The notes: a model not told the origin generated them from the letters alone. Shown: positions 9,635-19,422, counted from the stretch's first letter. The stretch is 64,000 nucleotides of DNA from Shimia isoporae (GCF_004346865.1 NZ_SMGR01000001.1:558001-622000); one strand, 5' to 3'. A program made the numbers and translations.

Positions 9635-10387
9635 ATGTTAAAGCGTTGTCTCGTCTCGTGCTTGTTGACCCTTGCCTGCCCTGTGCAGGCAGAGGTTGAT
9701 TTTGACCGCTCCGATGAAGCCACTCTGGCCTTTGTGGAGAACAATCTGCTCGGGATCTTCTATCACGAGTTGGGGCACGCCTTGATCGACATCCTAGGCC
9801 TTCCGATCTTTGGTCAGGAAGAAGATGCAGCGGATGTTCTGTCGATCTTTCTGATTGACGCATTCTTTGAAGAAGACTCGGCCGTTCAGATCGCATACGA
9901 CGCGGCCTTCGGGTTCCTCGGAGAGGCCGAAGCCGCGCCGGAAATTGTTTTCTGGGATGTGCATGGGCCTGATTTGCAGCGTTATTACAACACTGTTTGC
10001 ATCTTCTATGGCGCCAATCCGGAGGAGCGGGAGGACGTCGCCTTTGATCTTGGGTTGCCGGAAGAACGGGCTGAATACTGTCCGGAAGAGTATGATCAGG
10101 CCGCTGACAGCTGGGGCGGGGCGATGGATGAGATCACCGCAACGAGCGGTGGAAATACAATCCGCATGCGTGATGTCGAAGTCGATACGGACGGTGGGCA
10201 GTTGACGGTTGATATTATCGAGGCGGAAATCCAGGCGTTGAACGAAGAGTTCCGCTTGCCGCGCAATCTGGATGTGTCGGTTATCGCATGCGGAGAAGCC
10301 AACGCATATTATGATCCGGAGTTTCGTGAGATTGTTATGTGCACCGAATTTGCGGATGCGCTTGTCGAAATGGCACCCGGGTTTTGA
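9635..10387 (+). CDS. DUF4344 putative metallopeptidase
   Basis: A 250-residue exported protein with a signal peptide (cleaved near residue 20, after PVQA). The zinc-metalloprotease HExxH-type motif reads FYHELGHALIDIL, near residue 44, and an acidic segment follows. This is the DUF4344 family found mainly in alphaproteobacteria. The mature protein is unusually acidic and has several cysteines (HTVCIF-, EYC-, IACG-, MCTE-type contexts). It begins 8 bases after mch and may be read through from it. Substrate unknown. Confidence 0.8.
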   Translation: MLKRCLVSCLLTLACPVQAEVDFDRSDEATLAFVENNLLGIFYHELGHALIDILGLPIFGQEEDAADVLSIFLIDAFFEEDSAVQIAYDAAFGFLGEAEAAPEIVFWDVHGPDLQRYYNTVCIFYGANPEEREDVAFDLGLPEERAEYCPEEYDQAADSWGGAMDEITATSGGNTIRMRDVEVDTDGGQLTVDIIEAEIQALNEEFRLPRNLDVSVIACGEANAYYDPEFREIVMCTEFADALVEMAPGF

Positions 10388-10439
10388 TCCACTCAACAAG
10401 GTGATTTCAGGATAACCCGGTGACATGTAGGGTGTCGGG

Positions 10440-11099
10440 ATGTTGCGCAACTTGTCGATATCTTTGTGCCTGATGGCACCACCAGCCTCCGCCTGTGACA
10501 TAGCGCTGTTGTTGGCTGTGGACGTGTCCGGAAGCGTAGATGCCCAGGAGTATCGGATACAAATGGACGGGCTGGCCGCTGGCTTGCGGGATGGTGTTGT
10601 CGTTGAGGCGTTGATCAAAGCTGAGGCCGCCGTCGCTTTAATGCAGTGGACCGGGGAACGTCGACAGCAGGTTTCCGTGCCCTGGACGCGGGTTCGTAAC
10701 ACGATCGAGGCGGAAGCGCTGGCGGTTGCAGTCGAGCAAATGCCGCGCGCGTGGACGAAGTACTCAACCGCGATTGGGGATGCCTTGTGGCGTGGCGCGG
10801 ACTTAATCGAGCAGGCACCCGAGTGCCGACGGAAAGTGATCGACGTTTCGGGGGATGGGGTGTCAAACGAAGGTATCGAACCGTCAGAAGGACGTTCACG
10901 GTTGGATAATCTGGGGGTCACCGTGAATGCTTTGGTCATAGAGACCGATGAAGCCGATTTGACAGGCTATTTCTGGGAGAATGTGATCACGGGGTCTGGA
11001 GCTTTTGTGGTAACGGCAAATGGATTTGCTGATTATCCCGCGCGGATCAGGCAAAAGCTCATTCGGGAAGTGGCCGAACAATTTGCGGACAATCGATGA
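10440..11099 (+). CDS. DUF1194 von Willebrand factor A-like secreted protein
   Basis: A 219-residue exported protein with a short signal peptide (cleavage near PPASA). A VWA fold begins at CDIALLLAVDVSGSVDAQEY, whose DVSGSV is the DxSxS metal-ion-dependent adhesion site. VIDVSGDGVSNEG supplies the second metal loop. This is the DUF1194 family, widespread in Rhodobacterales and of unknown partner. It follows the DUF4344 gene after 52 bases on the same strand; the two may act together in the periplasm (inference). Confidence 0.88.
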   Translation: MLRNLSISLCLMAPPASACDIALLLAVDVSGSVDAQEYRIQMDGLAAGLRDGVVVEALIKAEAAVALMQWTGERRQQVSVPWTRVRNTIEAEALAVAVEQMPRAWTKYSTAIGDALWRGADLIEQAPECRRKVIDVSGDGVSNEGIEPSEGRSRLDNLGVTVNALVIETDEADLTGYFWENVITGSGAFVVTANGFADYPARIRQKLIREVAEQFADNR

Positions 11100-11213
11100 A
11101 TTTGGCCGTCCATGTGAGCGCAAACAGTTTTCGTAACGACGGATTCGGGGTATTCTCTCGCGAAATCTTGCAAATTTCGCTGGATTATTCTGACTAAAAT
11201 TATTGGATTTGAT

Positions 11214-11249
11214 TTTTGTGATCACGATCTTTTGGGTGTGATCACAAAG
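11214..11249 (+). promoter_or_regulatory. Double GTGATCAC operator upstream of sdhC
   Basis: Two GTGATCAC palindromes, at 11218-11225 and 11238-11245, are 20 bp apart centre to centre. They are extended outward as TTTTGTGATCAC and TGTGATCACAAA. Layout and distance to the start codon (about 115 bases) match the block before sucC at 3024-3060, implying the same regulator on both TCA operons. Confidence 0.75.
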
Positions 11250-11361
11250 GTCAAATAAAGCGCCAACTGTGCCAAAAAAGCGCGGGTTTTTGCTGGCCTC
11301 AAAGGTGACAGGCCGCGAAAAAACGTTAGTAAAGTGGCAAGGGAACCTGAAAGGATTCAAC

Positions 11362-11745
11362 ATGGCTGACGCGAAAAGGGTCGAGCGCCCGCTTTCTCCT
11401 CACCTGACGATCTATCGCCCGCAGCTGACGTCGATGACGTCGATCCTTACGCGGGTCACTGGCAATGCGCTGATCGTCACCACTTTCATCATCGTTTGGT
11501 GGTTGCTGGCCGCAGCGGCCGGCCCCGAGCATTTTGCCGTGGCTGACGGATTTGCCACGAGCCTGCTGGGCGATGTTATCTTCGCGCTGTCCGCGCTTGG
11601 CATCTGGTATCATTACCTTGCCGGATTGCGTCACCTGATTTTCGACGCAGGCAAAGGCCTTGATATTCCGACCGCGGAAAAGCTGGGCTGGGCCTGCATC
11701 GTCGGTTCGGTCGTTTTGACCGTTCTCACAATCATCATCGTCTGA
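11362..11745 (+). CDS. sdhC: Succinate dehydrogenase cytochrome b556 subunit
   Basis: The 127-residue membrane anchor of complex II. The N-terminal signature PLSPHLTIYRPQLTSMTSIL leads into three transmembrane helices. The heme-ligand region WYHYLAGLRHLIFD carries the conserved histidines. The start is the ATG at 11362 with AAGGA upstream; the frame is open further up but lacks family similarity. It is the first gene of the sdhCDA-sulfotransferase-sdhB operon, read from the promoter region carrying the GTGATCAC pair. Confidence 0.95.
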   Translation: MADAKRVERPLSPHLTIYRPQLTSMTSILTRVTGNALIVTTFIIVWWLLAAAAGPEHFAVADGFATSLLGDVIFALSALGIWYHYLAGLRHLIFDAGKGLDIPTAEKLGWACIVGSVVLTVLTIIIV

Positions 11746-11756
11746 GGGGGCCCATC

Positions 11757-12128
11757 ATGCGTTTTCTGACAGACCGCAAGCGCGCTGAAGGGCGTGGTGC
11801 AGCACACGCCGGCACCGAACATCACTGGTACATGCAGGTCAGCGCGGTAGGCTTGGCCTTCATCGTTCCGGCTTTCATCTACATGTTCGGCTCTTTGCTG
11901 GGCTCCTCCTATGAACATGTCATCGCGACACTGAGCCGCCCGTTCCCCGCAATCCTGTCTGGGCTGGTGCTGGTGTTTGGCCTCGCGCACTTCCGCAAGG
12001 GCGCTCAGATGATGATCGAAGATTACACCCGCAAGTCGACCCGAAAGGTTCTTATCATGCTGGTGATCACCATGACCTATGGCCTGACCGCGGCTGGCCT
12101 GTTCGCGCTGGCGAAAATCGCGCTTTGA
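11757..12128 (+). CDS. sdhD: Succinate dehydrogenase hydrophobic membrane anchor
   Basis: A 123-residue second membrane anchor of complex II with three hydrophobic helices (about residues 28-48, 61-80 and 98-120), which with SdhC binds heme and ubiquinone. The HHWYMQVSAVGLAF segment precedes helix 1 and LVFGLAHFRKGAQMMIEDY carries the conserved His/Asp-Tyr region. It starts 11 bases after sdhC and ends 11 bases before sdhA. Confidence 0.93.
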   Translation: MRFLTDRKRAEGRGAAHAGTEHHWYMQVSAVGLAFIVPAFIYMFGSLLGSSYEHVIATLSRPFPAILSGLVLVFGLAHFRKGAQMMIEDYTRKSTRKVLIMLVITMTYGLTAAGLFALAKIAL

Positions 12129-12139
12129 GGATCTGAGAC

Positions 12140-13945
12140 ATGGCTGAATACGAATACGAAACTCATGAATATGACGTGGTCGTGGTGGGGGCTGGCGGCG
12201 CCGGTCTGCGTGCGACGCTCGGCATGGCGGAACAAGGTCTTCGCACGGCTTGCGTTACAAAGGTCTTTCCGACCCGTTCGCACACCGTTGCGGCGCAAGG
12301 TGGTATTGCCGCGTCGTTGGGCAACATGGGCCCCGACAGCTGGCAGTGGCACATGTATGACACTGTGAAAGGCTCTGACTGGCTTGGTGATACCGACGCG
12401 ATGGAATACCTCGCGCGTGAAGCCCCCAAGGCCGTCTATGAGCTGGAGCACTACGGTGTGCCGTTCTCGCGTACCGAAGAAGGCAAAATCTATCAGCGGC
12501 CGTTTGGTGGGCACACCACCGAATTTGGCGAAGGCCCAGCGGTACAAAGGACCTGTGCTGCGGCAGACCGGACCGGTCACGCGATCTTGCACACGCTTTA
12601 TGGCCAGTCGGTGAAGAACAACGCCGAGTTCTATATCGAGTATTTCGCGATTGATCTGATCATGTCCGATGACGGTCAGTGCCAGGGTGTGGTTTGCTGG
12701 AAGCTGGATGACGGCACCATGCACGTCTTCAATGCCAAAATGGTGGTTCTGGCGACAGGCGGCTATGGTCGTGCGTATTTCTCGGCGACTTCCGCGCACA
12801 CTTGCACAGGTGACGGCGGCGGCATGGTTGCGCGCGCAGGGCTTGCGCTGCAGGACATGGAGTTCGTGCAATTCCACCCGACTGGTATTTATGGCTCCGG
12901 CTGCCTGATCACAGAAGGTGCGCGCGGTGAGGGAGGGTATTTGACCAACTCCGAAGGCGAGCGTTTCATGGAGCGTTATGCGCCCCAGTACAAAGATCTC
13001 GCGCCGCGTGACTACGTCTCCCGCTCCATGACAATGGAAATCCGCGAAGGTCGTGGTGTCGGTGAAAATGGCGACCACATTTTCCTGAACCTCAACCACC
13101 TGCCAGCTGACGCGCTGGCGGAACGACTTCCGGGTATTTCGGAAAGCGCGAAAGTGTTTGCAGGCGTAGATGTTACCAAGGAACCGATCCCGGTTTTGCC
13201 GACCGTGCACTACAATATGGGTGGTATCCCGACCAACTATTGGGGCGAGGTACTGAATCCGACGCAGGATGATCCGACCGCCGTTGTGCCGGGTCTGATG
13301 GCCGTGGGCGAAGCAGGGTGTGCTTCTGTGCACGGAGCGAACCGTCTTGGGTCCAACTCGCTGATTGACCTCGTCGTCTTCGGGCGTGCTGCTGCGATCC
13401 GCGCGGGCAAAGTCGTGGATGCGGACGCTCCTAATCCTGTTCTGAACCAAGCGTCGGTTGATGCGGCGTTCGACCGGTTTGACGGTTTGCGGAACGCCAA
13501 GGGCGGCGTTCCGACTGCGGAACTGCGCCTGGAGATGCAGCACTGCATGCAAGCTGATGCAGCGGTGTTCCGCACCGACAAGACGCTGAAGGAAGGCGTG
13601 GACAAGATGACGGCGATCGCCTCCAAGATGGACGATCTGCACGTTACCGACACATCGCTTGTCTGGAACAGCGACCTGATGGAGACGCTGGAACTCACAA
13701 ACCTGATGCCAAACGCTCTGGCGACCATTCACGGTGCGGAAGCGCGTAAGGAAAGCCGCGGCGCACATGCGCATGAGGATTATTCCGAGCGTGATGATGA
13801 TAACTGGCGCGTGCACACGGTCAGCCGCGTTGACGGCAACAAGGTAGACCTGAGCTATCGTCCTGTGATCGTTGATCCTCTGACCAACGAAGACCAAGGC
13901 GGTATCAGCCTCAAAAAGATCGCGCCCAAGGCGCGGACCTTCTAA
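12140..13945 (+). CDS. sdhA: Succinate dehydrogenase flavoprotein subunit
   Basis: A 601-residue catalytic flavoprotein of complex II, which oxidises succinate to fumarate. The FAD Rossmann motif [12 protein letters not shown] is at residues 14-25. The histidine that covalently binds FAD is His48 in [10 protein letters not shown]. Substrate-binding and capping segments include [21 protein letters not shown] (two parts) and LAPRDYVSR, whose Arg is the proton-shuttle type residue. Full-length with no frameshift. An unrelated sulfotransferase gene separates it from sdhB. Confidence 0.97.
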   Translation: MAEYEYETHEYDVVVVGAGGAGLRATLGMAEQGLRTACVTKVFPTRSHTVAAQGGIAASLGNMGPDSWQWHMYDTVKGSDWLGDTDAMEYLAREAPKAVYELEHYGVPFSRTEEGKIYQRPFGGHTTEFGEGPAVQRTCAAADRTGHAILHTLYGQSVKNNAEFYIEYFAIDLIMSDDGQCQGVVCWKLDDGTMHVFNAKMVVLATGGYGRAYFSATSAHTCTGDGGGMVARAGLALQDMEFVQFHPTGIYGSGCLITEGARGEGGYLTNSEGERFMERYAPQYKDLAPRDYVSRSMTMEIREGRGVGENGDHIFLNLNHLPADALAERLPGISESAKVFAGVDVTKEPIPVLPTVHYNMGGIPTNYWGEVLNPTQDDPTAVVPGLMAVGEAGCASVHGANRLGSNSLIDLVVFGRAAAIRAGKVVDADAPNPVLNQASVDAAFDRFDGLRNAKGGVPTAELRLEMQHCMQADAAVFRTDKTLKEGVDKMTAIASKMDDLHVTDTSLVWNSDLMETLELTNLMPNALATIHGAEARKESRGAHAHEDYSERDDDNWRVHTVSRVDGNKVDLSYRPVIVDPLTNEDQGGISLKKIAPKARTF

Positions 13946-13954
13946 GGCAGGATC

Positions 13955-14785
13955 TTGGACGCGGTACGCGACATATCGGCTAACCGGCGGGTCATCGTTC
14001 ATATTGGTGCCCAGAAAACCGGGTCGACCTCCTTGCATCGGTTTCTGAAACTTAATCAGGAAACGCTTGCGGGGAAGGTCGATATTCGCGTTCCGGTAAA
14101 AGGATCCGTTGTCCGTGAGTTGGGAAAAACCTGTGCCTTGTACAGCCTCAAGCCGGCGGCCCATAAAGCGTCGCTGGTTGGCCTGCTGGAACAGGTCAGA
14201 GCCGACCTCGAAGGTGGTGACAGCGTTTGTATCATCAGCCACGAAAACATCATTGGCGCGATGATGGGACGCCGCGACGTGCGCGAGCTTTATCCGCGTG
14301 CGGGTGAGATAGTCGGACTGATCGATGCTCATTTGGCACCGTTCAAACCGGACTATGTGATCTATACCCGTGCACGGGATGCGTGGTTGAAGAGCGTGTA
14401 TAATCAGGCTGTTAAGTCGGACAGTTATGCGGGCTCAAAAGCCCAGTTTGATGCGGATGTCAGAGACGCGCGCGACTGGCCTGCTGTGGCACAAGAGGTC
14501 GCAGCTGTGGTCGGCGACGACCGCCTCAGCGTATTTGCACTTGAGGATGAAACAACCGCGGATCGCCCTGGTCGGCAGCTTTTGACGTTGGCTGGTTTGA
14601 CCAGTGACGAGATTGACGCGCTATCGCCCCTTGAGGGGCGGAGCAATCAGAGCCTGAATGCGGGCTCTCTGGAATTCATGCGCCAGCTGAATGGCCTGGG
14701 TCTGCCACAACAGGCCCGCAAAAAAGTGGCTGCACTGGTGAAAGACAATCAATCGCTTTTTGACGCAGACCGTCGAAAGGCCTGA
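13955..14785 (+). CDS. Sulfotransferase family protein inside the sdh operon
   Basis: A 276-residue P-loop protein with the PAPS 5'-phosphosulfate loop VHIGAQKTGSTSLHRFL near residues 15-31 and the downstream segment YVIYTRARDAWLKSVYNQAVK, which fits the 3'-phosphate-binding region. It starts at TTG 13955, 9 bases after sdhA, and lies on the same strand as sdhB, 55 bases before it, so it must be co-transcribed with complex II. Its start resembles the fragment at 1-85. The acceptor, possibly a cell-surface glycan, is not identifiable. Confidence 0.75.
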   Translation: MDAVRDISANRRVIVHIGAQKTGSTSLHRFLKLNQETLAGKVDIRVPVKGSVVRELGKTCALYSLKPAAHKASLVGLLEQVRADLEGGDSVCIISHENIIGAMMGRRDVRELYPRAGEIVGLIDAHLAPFKPDYVIYTRARDAWLKSVYNQAVKSDSYAGSKAQFDADVRDARDWPAVAQEVAAVVGDDRLSVFALEDETTADRPGRQLLTLAGLTSDEIDALSPLEGRSNQSLNAGSLEFMRQLNGLGLPQQARKKVAALVKDNQSLFDADRRKA

Positions 14786-14840
14786 GAAGGAACGAAGGGA
14801 TGCGCATCGCGCGCTAGCCCGCGGATAGGAAGGAAAGACC

Positions 14841-15620
14841 ATGGTCGAATTTGCCCTCCCCAAGAACAGCCGGATCACGACCGGCAAGACCTGGCCCAAG
14901 CCGGAAGGCGCAAAGAATGTGCGCAAGTTCCAGATCTATCGCTGGAATCCGGATGACGGCAAAAACCCGAGTGTGGACACTTATTTTGTCGATATGGACA
15001 AATGCGGGCCGATGGTTCTGGACGCGCTGATTAAGATCAAAAACGAGATTGATCCGACTCTCACGTTCCGCCGCTCCTGCCGGGAAGGGATCTGCGGATC
15101 CTGTGCGATGAACATTGACGGGATCAACACATTGGCCTGTATCTATGGTCTGGACGAAGTCAAAGGCGACGTGAAAATCTACCCGCTTCCGCACATGCCG
15201 GTGGTGAAGGACCTGATCCCCGACCTGACGCACTTTTACGCTCAGCACGCCTCAATCATGCCTTGGCTTGAGACCAAGACAAATCGTCCCGCGAAAGAGT
15301 GGAAGCAATCGATCGAAGACCGCAAGAAGCTTGACGGTCTCTATGAATGTGTAATGTGCGCCAGCTGCTCGACGTCTTGCCCGAGCTACTGGTGGAACGG
15401 CGACAAGTATCTTGGCCCAGCCGCGCTTTTGCATGCCTACCGCTGGATAATCGACAGCCGTGACGAGGCGACGGGAGAGCGTCTGGACGATCTCGAAGAT
15501 CCGTTCAAGCTGTATCGCTGCCACACGATCATGAACTGTGCGAAGACCTGCCCCAAGGGTTTGAACCCGGCCAAGGCCATTGCAGAGATCAAAAAAATGC
15601 TGGTAGAGCGACACGTCTAA
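14841..15620 (+). CDS. sdhB: Succinate dehydrogenase iron-sulfur subunit
   Basis: A 259-residue electron-transfer subunit of complex II. The [2Fe-2S] ligands are Cys80, Cys85, Cys88 and Cys100 ([13 protein letters not shown] and NTLAC). The [4Fe-4S] and [3Fe-4S] clusters use the [11 protein letters not shown] motif (170-180) plus the Cys227, Cys233 and Cys237 set ([14 protein letters not shown]). Full-length. It is separated from sdhA by a sulfotransferase gene and followed 9-24 bases later by a glycosyltransferase. Confidence 0.97.
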   Translation: MVEFALPKNSRITTGKTWPKPEGAKNVRKFQIYRWNPDDGKNPSVDTYFVDMDKCGPMVLDALIKIKNEIDPTLTFRRSCREGICGSCAMNIDGINTLACIYGLDEVKGDVKIYPLPHMPVVKDLIPDLTHFYAQHASIMPWLETKTNRPAKEWKQSIEDRKKLDGLYECVMCASCSTSCPSYWWNGDKYLGPAALLHAYRWIIDSRDEATGERLDDLEDPFKLYRCHTIMNCAKTCPKGLNPAKAIAEIKKMLVERHV

Positions 15621-15644
15621 CGCCACGTCTTGAAAGACACACCT

Positions 15645-16367
15645 ATGGGGCCGCTTTTCAGTGTCATCATGGTTGACTACGACCGGTCGGTGTCGCGCGA
15701 CGAATTTCGTCGCGCGATCCAGTGTTTCGCGGATCAGACCTGCAAGGACTTCGAAATCCTGATCTATCACGACGGCCCGAAAGAACACCCCTACAGCAAA
15801 GACTTAGAAGGCATTGAGGGCTTGCCCGAGGTGCGGACTTTTGTTTCCGATGAACGTGAAAACGATTGGGGACATTCTAACAGGGATAGGGGAATTGGCG
15901 CTGCAAAGGGCGAATGGTTGATAATGACCAACGCCGACAACGTTTTTTATCCCGATGCAGTGCAAACGCTGAAGGACGCAGCTGTCAGCGCTTTCAAACC
16001 CAAGATACGCAATCGCACAGGGAACTGGTTGCAGCGGAAGGTTTTTCGGACCCGGCCGGACGCGTATGTCACTGGAGACCGCTTTGACATCCTTATTTTC
16101 CCGATCATTCTGAAAGGATGCACCGCGGTTCGTGATGGGCTGCGGCGGTTCAAAGGCGAGGAAAACACCCTTGAAGTGGTTCTTTCCGGACTGCCTATTG
16201 GAGCCGGCTACATAGATGCCATGCAGTTTGTAATGCGGCGCAGCACCTGGGTCGATGAGGGTGGCTGGAAAGACAAACGGATGGACAGCGACGGCCATCT
16301 CTATACCGAATTTGCAAAAAAGTATGGTATCCAGCCAATCAGCAAAATCCTTGGAGAACACTGGTAG
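15645..16367 (+). CDS. Family 2 glycosyltransferase
   Basis: A protein of about 240 residues with a GT-A fold start: FSVIMVDYDRSVSRDEFRRA, then ADQTCKDFEILIYHDGP. A metal-binding-like region follows (GAAKGEWLIMTNADNVFYPDA, where the DxD-type motif is N-A-D-N). It likely transfers a sugar from a nucleotide donor. The ATG at 15645 is preferred because GAAAG precedes it; a TTG at 15630 would add 5 residues. Location directly after sdhB on the same strand suggests read-through from the sdh operon. Substrate unknown. Confidence 0.75.
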   Translation: MGPLFSVIMVDYDRSVSRDEFRRAIQCFADQTCKDFEILIYHDGPKEHPYSKDLEGIEGLPEVRTFVSDERENDWGHSNRDRGIGAAKGEWLIMTNADNVFYPDAVQTLKDAAVSAFKPKIRNRTGNWLQRKVFRTRPDAYVTGDRFDILIFPIILKGCTAVRDGLRRFKGEENTLEVVLSGLPIGAGYIDAMQFVMRRSTWVDEGGWKDKRMDSDGHLYTEFAKKYGIQPISKILGEHW

Positions 16368-16456
16368 CCGGACTGGCAATGCTGGTGTTACAGATCACGA
16401 CACTGCGTTGAAGTCGCAGGACTCTTTGTGAATTTCCGACAATTGTGCGCAGAAGT

Positions 16457-16482
16457 ATGCCATTGCATATTTTGCATGGCGC
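16457..16482. repeat. Imperfect inverted repeat flanked by TGCGCAGA direct repeats
   Basis: The gap after the glycosyltransferase holds TGCGCAGA at 16445-16452 and again at 16486-16493. Between them is an imperfect palindrome (ATGCCATTGCA, TATTT, TGCATGGC). This compact arrangement about 90-130 bases before the 49-residue gene could be an operator. No known motif was matched. Confidence 0.35.
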
Positions 16483-16572
16483 CTTTGCGCAGACGTGGCT
16501 TTTCTGCGACGCAGCGCGGTCCTATATGCGGGTCAGGGAGGGGGTAGACGCAACCCATTTGGAGATCAGTTC

Positions 16573-16722
16573 ATGTCGCCCTCAGATAATGTCAAAACCG
16601 AAGATTTCGCTGCCCGCGCTCTGGAACTGCTGGAGCAATCCTATGCCTATTACAACCTGCCACTGCGCCAGGTGGATAACTCGGCCAGCGAAACCTATTA
16701 CGAGTATGTAAAGGCTGCTTAA
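16573..16722 (+). CDS. Small hypothetical protein (49 residues)
   Basis: A 49-residue acidic, aromatic-rich protein (MSPSDNVKTEDFAARALELL, then a tail containing YAYYNLPLRQVD and YYEYVKAA). The ATG at 16573 has GGAG 8 bases upstream; the frame is open to 16495 but without a ribosome site. Predicted helical and cytosolic. No family was recognised. It stands alone between the sdh operon and the FAD dehydrogenase. Confidence 0.55.
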   Translation: MSPSDNVKTEDFAARALELLEQSYAYYNLPLRQVDNSASETYYEYVKAA

Positions 16723-16831
16723 GGGCACCGCGCGCTCCCCGTCGCGGAGTAACGTAAAGTCCTGACGCTAGGTTGCTCTTGGAGCATCCCATTCGATTGA
16801 CTAGCCTCTCTGGAAACGGGGAGGCTTTGTC

Positions 16832-18472
16832 ATGTTTGACGTGATTGTTGTTGGCGGCGGTTTGGCCGGTCTTGTGGCTGCAAATGAAGCGGCAGACAGA
16901 GGACGTAAGGTTCTTCTGCTGGACCAGGAGGGAGAACAGAGCCTCGGCGGACAAGCCTTTTGGTCACTTGGGGGGCTGTTCATGATCGACACGCCGGAAC
17001 AGCGGCGTATGGGCATCAAGGACAGCCACGCACTTGCGTCCGGTGACTGGATGGGGTCGGCCCAATTCGACCGGCCTGAAGATGCGAACCCGCGCAAAGT
17101 GGCCGAAGCGTACCTTGATTTTGCCGCGGGTGAAATGCGCCCCTGGCTTCATTCGATCGGCATGCGTTGGTTCCCGATTGTGGGGTGGGCCGAGCGCGGT
17201 GGAGAGATGGCCCACGGGCACGGCAACTCCGTGCCGCGTTTTCACATCACTTGGGGCACGGGACCGGGCGTGGTTGCGCCCTTTGAGCGCTTGGTGCGCG
17301 CGCATGCATCCGCCTGCCGTATTACGATGGAATTCCGGCGCAAGGTCAGTGGCTTGATCGTCGAAGGCGGCGTTGTCAAAGGCGTGCAGGGTGAGATTCT
17401 GTCCGATGACGGCGCAGATCGCGGGATGTCGACCAATCGGAAAGTCGTCGGTACATTTGAACATCGCGCAGAGGCAGTGGTGATCACTACGGGAGGGATC
17501 GGTGGTGATCATGACATGGTGCGCCAATACTGGCCGGAAGACCGGCTTGGAAAGCCGCCGCAACGCATGGTAGCCGGCGTCCCGGACTATGTTGATGGAC
17601 AAATGCAGCGGGTTGCCGAGGGCGCTGGCGCCGCAATAATCAACGGCGACCGCATGTGGCATTACACAGAGGGACTTGCGAACTGGGATCCTATCTGGCC
17701 GAACCACGGAATTCGTATTCTGCCGGGACCAAGTTCGATGTGGTTTGATGCGGACGGCGAGCGTATGGAAGCTCCCTATCTTCCCGGGTTTGACAGCCTT
17801 GGCACGCTGAAGCGGATCCTGTCGACGGGGCATGAACACAGCTGGTTCATCCTGACTCAGAAGATCATCGAAAAGGAATTTGCGCTCTCGGGGTCCGAGC
17901 AAAACCCGGACCTGACGTCGGGCAAGTGGTCGGAGGTGTTGCGCCGGCGGATGATGAATAAAGGAGCGCCAGCCCCGGTAGAAGCGTTCAAAGAACACGG
18001 TGAGGACTTTGTCGTGGCCGACACTCTTGAAGAGCTGGTCGCGGACATGAACAAGATAACGCCCCAAGTCCCAGTGGATCTCGAAAAGATCCGCACACAG
18101 ATCCAGATGCGGGATGCGCAAATCGACAACGAGTTCAGCAAGGACGCTCAGGTTACCGCCATCCGTGGTGCCCGAAACTATCGTGGCGATCGGTTGATCC
18201 GTACAGCAAAACCGCACCAGATACTGGATCGAGAGAATGGACCGCTGATCGCCGTGCGTTTGAATATTCTGACGCGCAAATCCCTTGGGGGATTGCATAC
18301 GGATGTCACCGGTCAGGTTCTGCGTCCGGATGGCAGCGCATTTGACGGGCTGTTCGCGGCGGGCGAAGTTGCAGGTTTTGGCGGTGGTGGCTATCACGGC
18401 TATAACGCTCTGGAAGGCACGTTCCTTGGCGGCTGTATTTTCTCGGGTCGCGCGGTAGGGCGGTCTGTCTGA
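16832..18472 (+). CDS. FAD-binding dehydrogenase (3-ketosteroid dehydrogenase-like)
   Basis: A 546-residue flavoprotein of the fumarate-reductase/KsdD superfamily. The N-terminal FAD motif is VIVVGGGLAGLVAANEAADR (residues 4-23). A C-terminal FAD-contact segment is AGEVAGFGGGGYHGYNALEG and LGGCIFSG follows. Members of this subgroup are annotated as FAD-binding dehydrogenases; the true substrate is usually unknown. It is followed 24 bases later by the DUF1989 gene, probably in one transcript. Confidence 0.85.
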   Translation: MFDVIVVGGGLAGLVAANEAADRGRKVLLLDQEGEQSLGGQAFWSLGGLFMIDTPEQRRMGIKDSHALASGDWMGSAQFDRPEDANPRKVAEAYLDFAAGEMRPWLHSIGMRWFPIVGWAERGGEMAHGHGNSVPRFHITWGTGPGVVAPFERLVRAHASACRITMEFRRKVSGLIVEGGVVKGVQGEILSDDGADRGMSTNRKVVGTFEHRAEAVVITTGGIGGDHDMVRQYWPEDRLGKPPQRMVAGVPDYVDGQMQRVAEGAGAAIINGDRMWHYTEGLANWDPIWPNHGIRILPGPSSMWFDADGERMEAPYLPGFDSLGTLKRILSTGHEHSWFILTQKIIEKEFALSGSEQNPDLTSGKWSEVLRRRMMNKGAPAPVEAFKEHGEDFVVADTLEELVADMNKITPQVPVDLEKIRTQIQMRDAQIDNEFSKDAQVTAIRGARNYRGDRLIRTAKPHQILDRENGPLIAVRLNILTRKSLGGLHTDVTGQVLRPDGSAFDGLFAAGEVAGFGGGGYHGYNALEGTFLGGCIFSGRAVGRSV

Positions 18473-18495
18473 TCTGGAAATCAAGGGGATAGCGG

Positions 18496-19341
18496 ATGTG
18501 TGATGCACCAAAAGATGCCGACGCCCGGCGGGCTGTGAAACCGGTGATCTGTTATCCCAACGAAACTTTGCCGGAGGCGCCTTTGGCCCTTTATCAAGCG
18601 GCTCGGGACGGGGCGCAAAAGGTGGCAGAGACACTGGTTCCGGCTCGGGATGCGCGGTGTTTCGAAGTGCCTGCAGGGCACTTTGTGCGGATCACGTCGG
18701 TAGAAGGCCCGCAGGTCGGAGACCTGAATTTCTGGAACTTGCATGACCTGTCGGAGCGGTTCTATTCTGGAAAGACGCGCGCGCTTCACGGTACGCATGT
18801 GACCACCGGAGAGCGGTTGTGGTCGAGCTTTCCGACGCTGCGGCCGATGGCGACGATCGTAGCCGATACGCTGGGATGGTACGGCATCGATGAATTTGGC
18901 GGTTCCGTACATGATGTCATCGGTACGCGATGTGATCCCTATACGTCTAACCTATTGAATGAAAACCAATATCATTACTGCTGTCATTCGAATTTGACGC
19001 GGGCGCTGGCCGACCACATGGGGCTTTCTCTGGTGGAAGCCGAGCCGCATGTGCACGACGTGTTGAATGTTTTTATGTGTACTGGCTTCACCCGCGATAC
19101 CGGCCAGTACTTTATGAAGGCGAGCCCGGTTCAGCCCGGTGATTATCTTGAGTTTTTTGCCGAGATTGATCTTCTTGGCGGTCTTTCGGCTTGCCCCGGC
19201 GGCGATTGCAGTGCTGAGCACAGTTCGGATGTGGCTGCCTGTCACCCGTTGCTCGTCGAAGTCTTTGAGCCAAAGGCGGGTGCGCTGGGTGAATGGACAC
19301 AGCCTTCCGCCAATGGATACGACAGAACGCACGGGCGCTGA
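18496..19341 (+). CDS. DUF1989 urea carboxylase-associated family protein
   Basis: A 281-residue cytosolic protein of the DUF1989 family, often encoded beside urea or carboxylase and aminomethyltransferase-like genes. Recognisable blocks are FEVPAGHFVRITSVEGPQVG and a Cys/His-rich centre (QYHYCCHSNLTRAL). The repeated Cys and His (CCHSN, CPGGDCS) would suit a metal site. It is downstream of the FAD dehydrogenase on the same strand. Biochemical role not established. Confidence 0.8.
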   Translation: MCDAPKDADARRAVKPVICYPNETLPEAPLALYQAARDGAQKVAETLVPARDARCFEVPAGHFVRITSVEGPQVGDLNFWNLHDLSERFYSGKTRALHGTHVTTGERLWSSFPTLRPMATIVADTLGWYGIDEFGGSVHDVIGTRCDPYTSNLLNENQYHYCCHSNLTRALADHMGLSLVEAEPHVHDVLNVFMCTGFTRDTGQYFMKASPVQPGDYLEFFAEIDLLGGLSACPGGDCSAEHSSDVAACHPLLVEVFEPKAGALGEWTQPSANGYDRTHGR

Positions 19342-19422
19342 GCTTTGCAGGCCTGTCATTAGGCAGAACCCCCGTTGCCTGTTATGCTTGATGCATAGTT
19401 TTAGGTATCTGGAGGTAAGCAA

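Noticed and set aside
12077..14332. A 751-codon open frame on the minus strand across sdhA
   Set aside because: It lies antisense to sdhA and the sulfotransferase, has no ribosome site or recognisable domain, and reflects codon-position GC bias.
16964..18634. A 556-codon open frame on the minus strand
   Set aside because: Antisense to the FAD dehydrogenase, which has clear FAD motifs.
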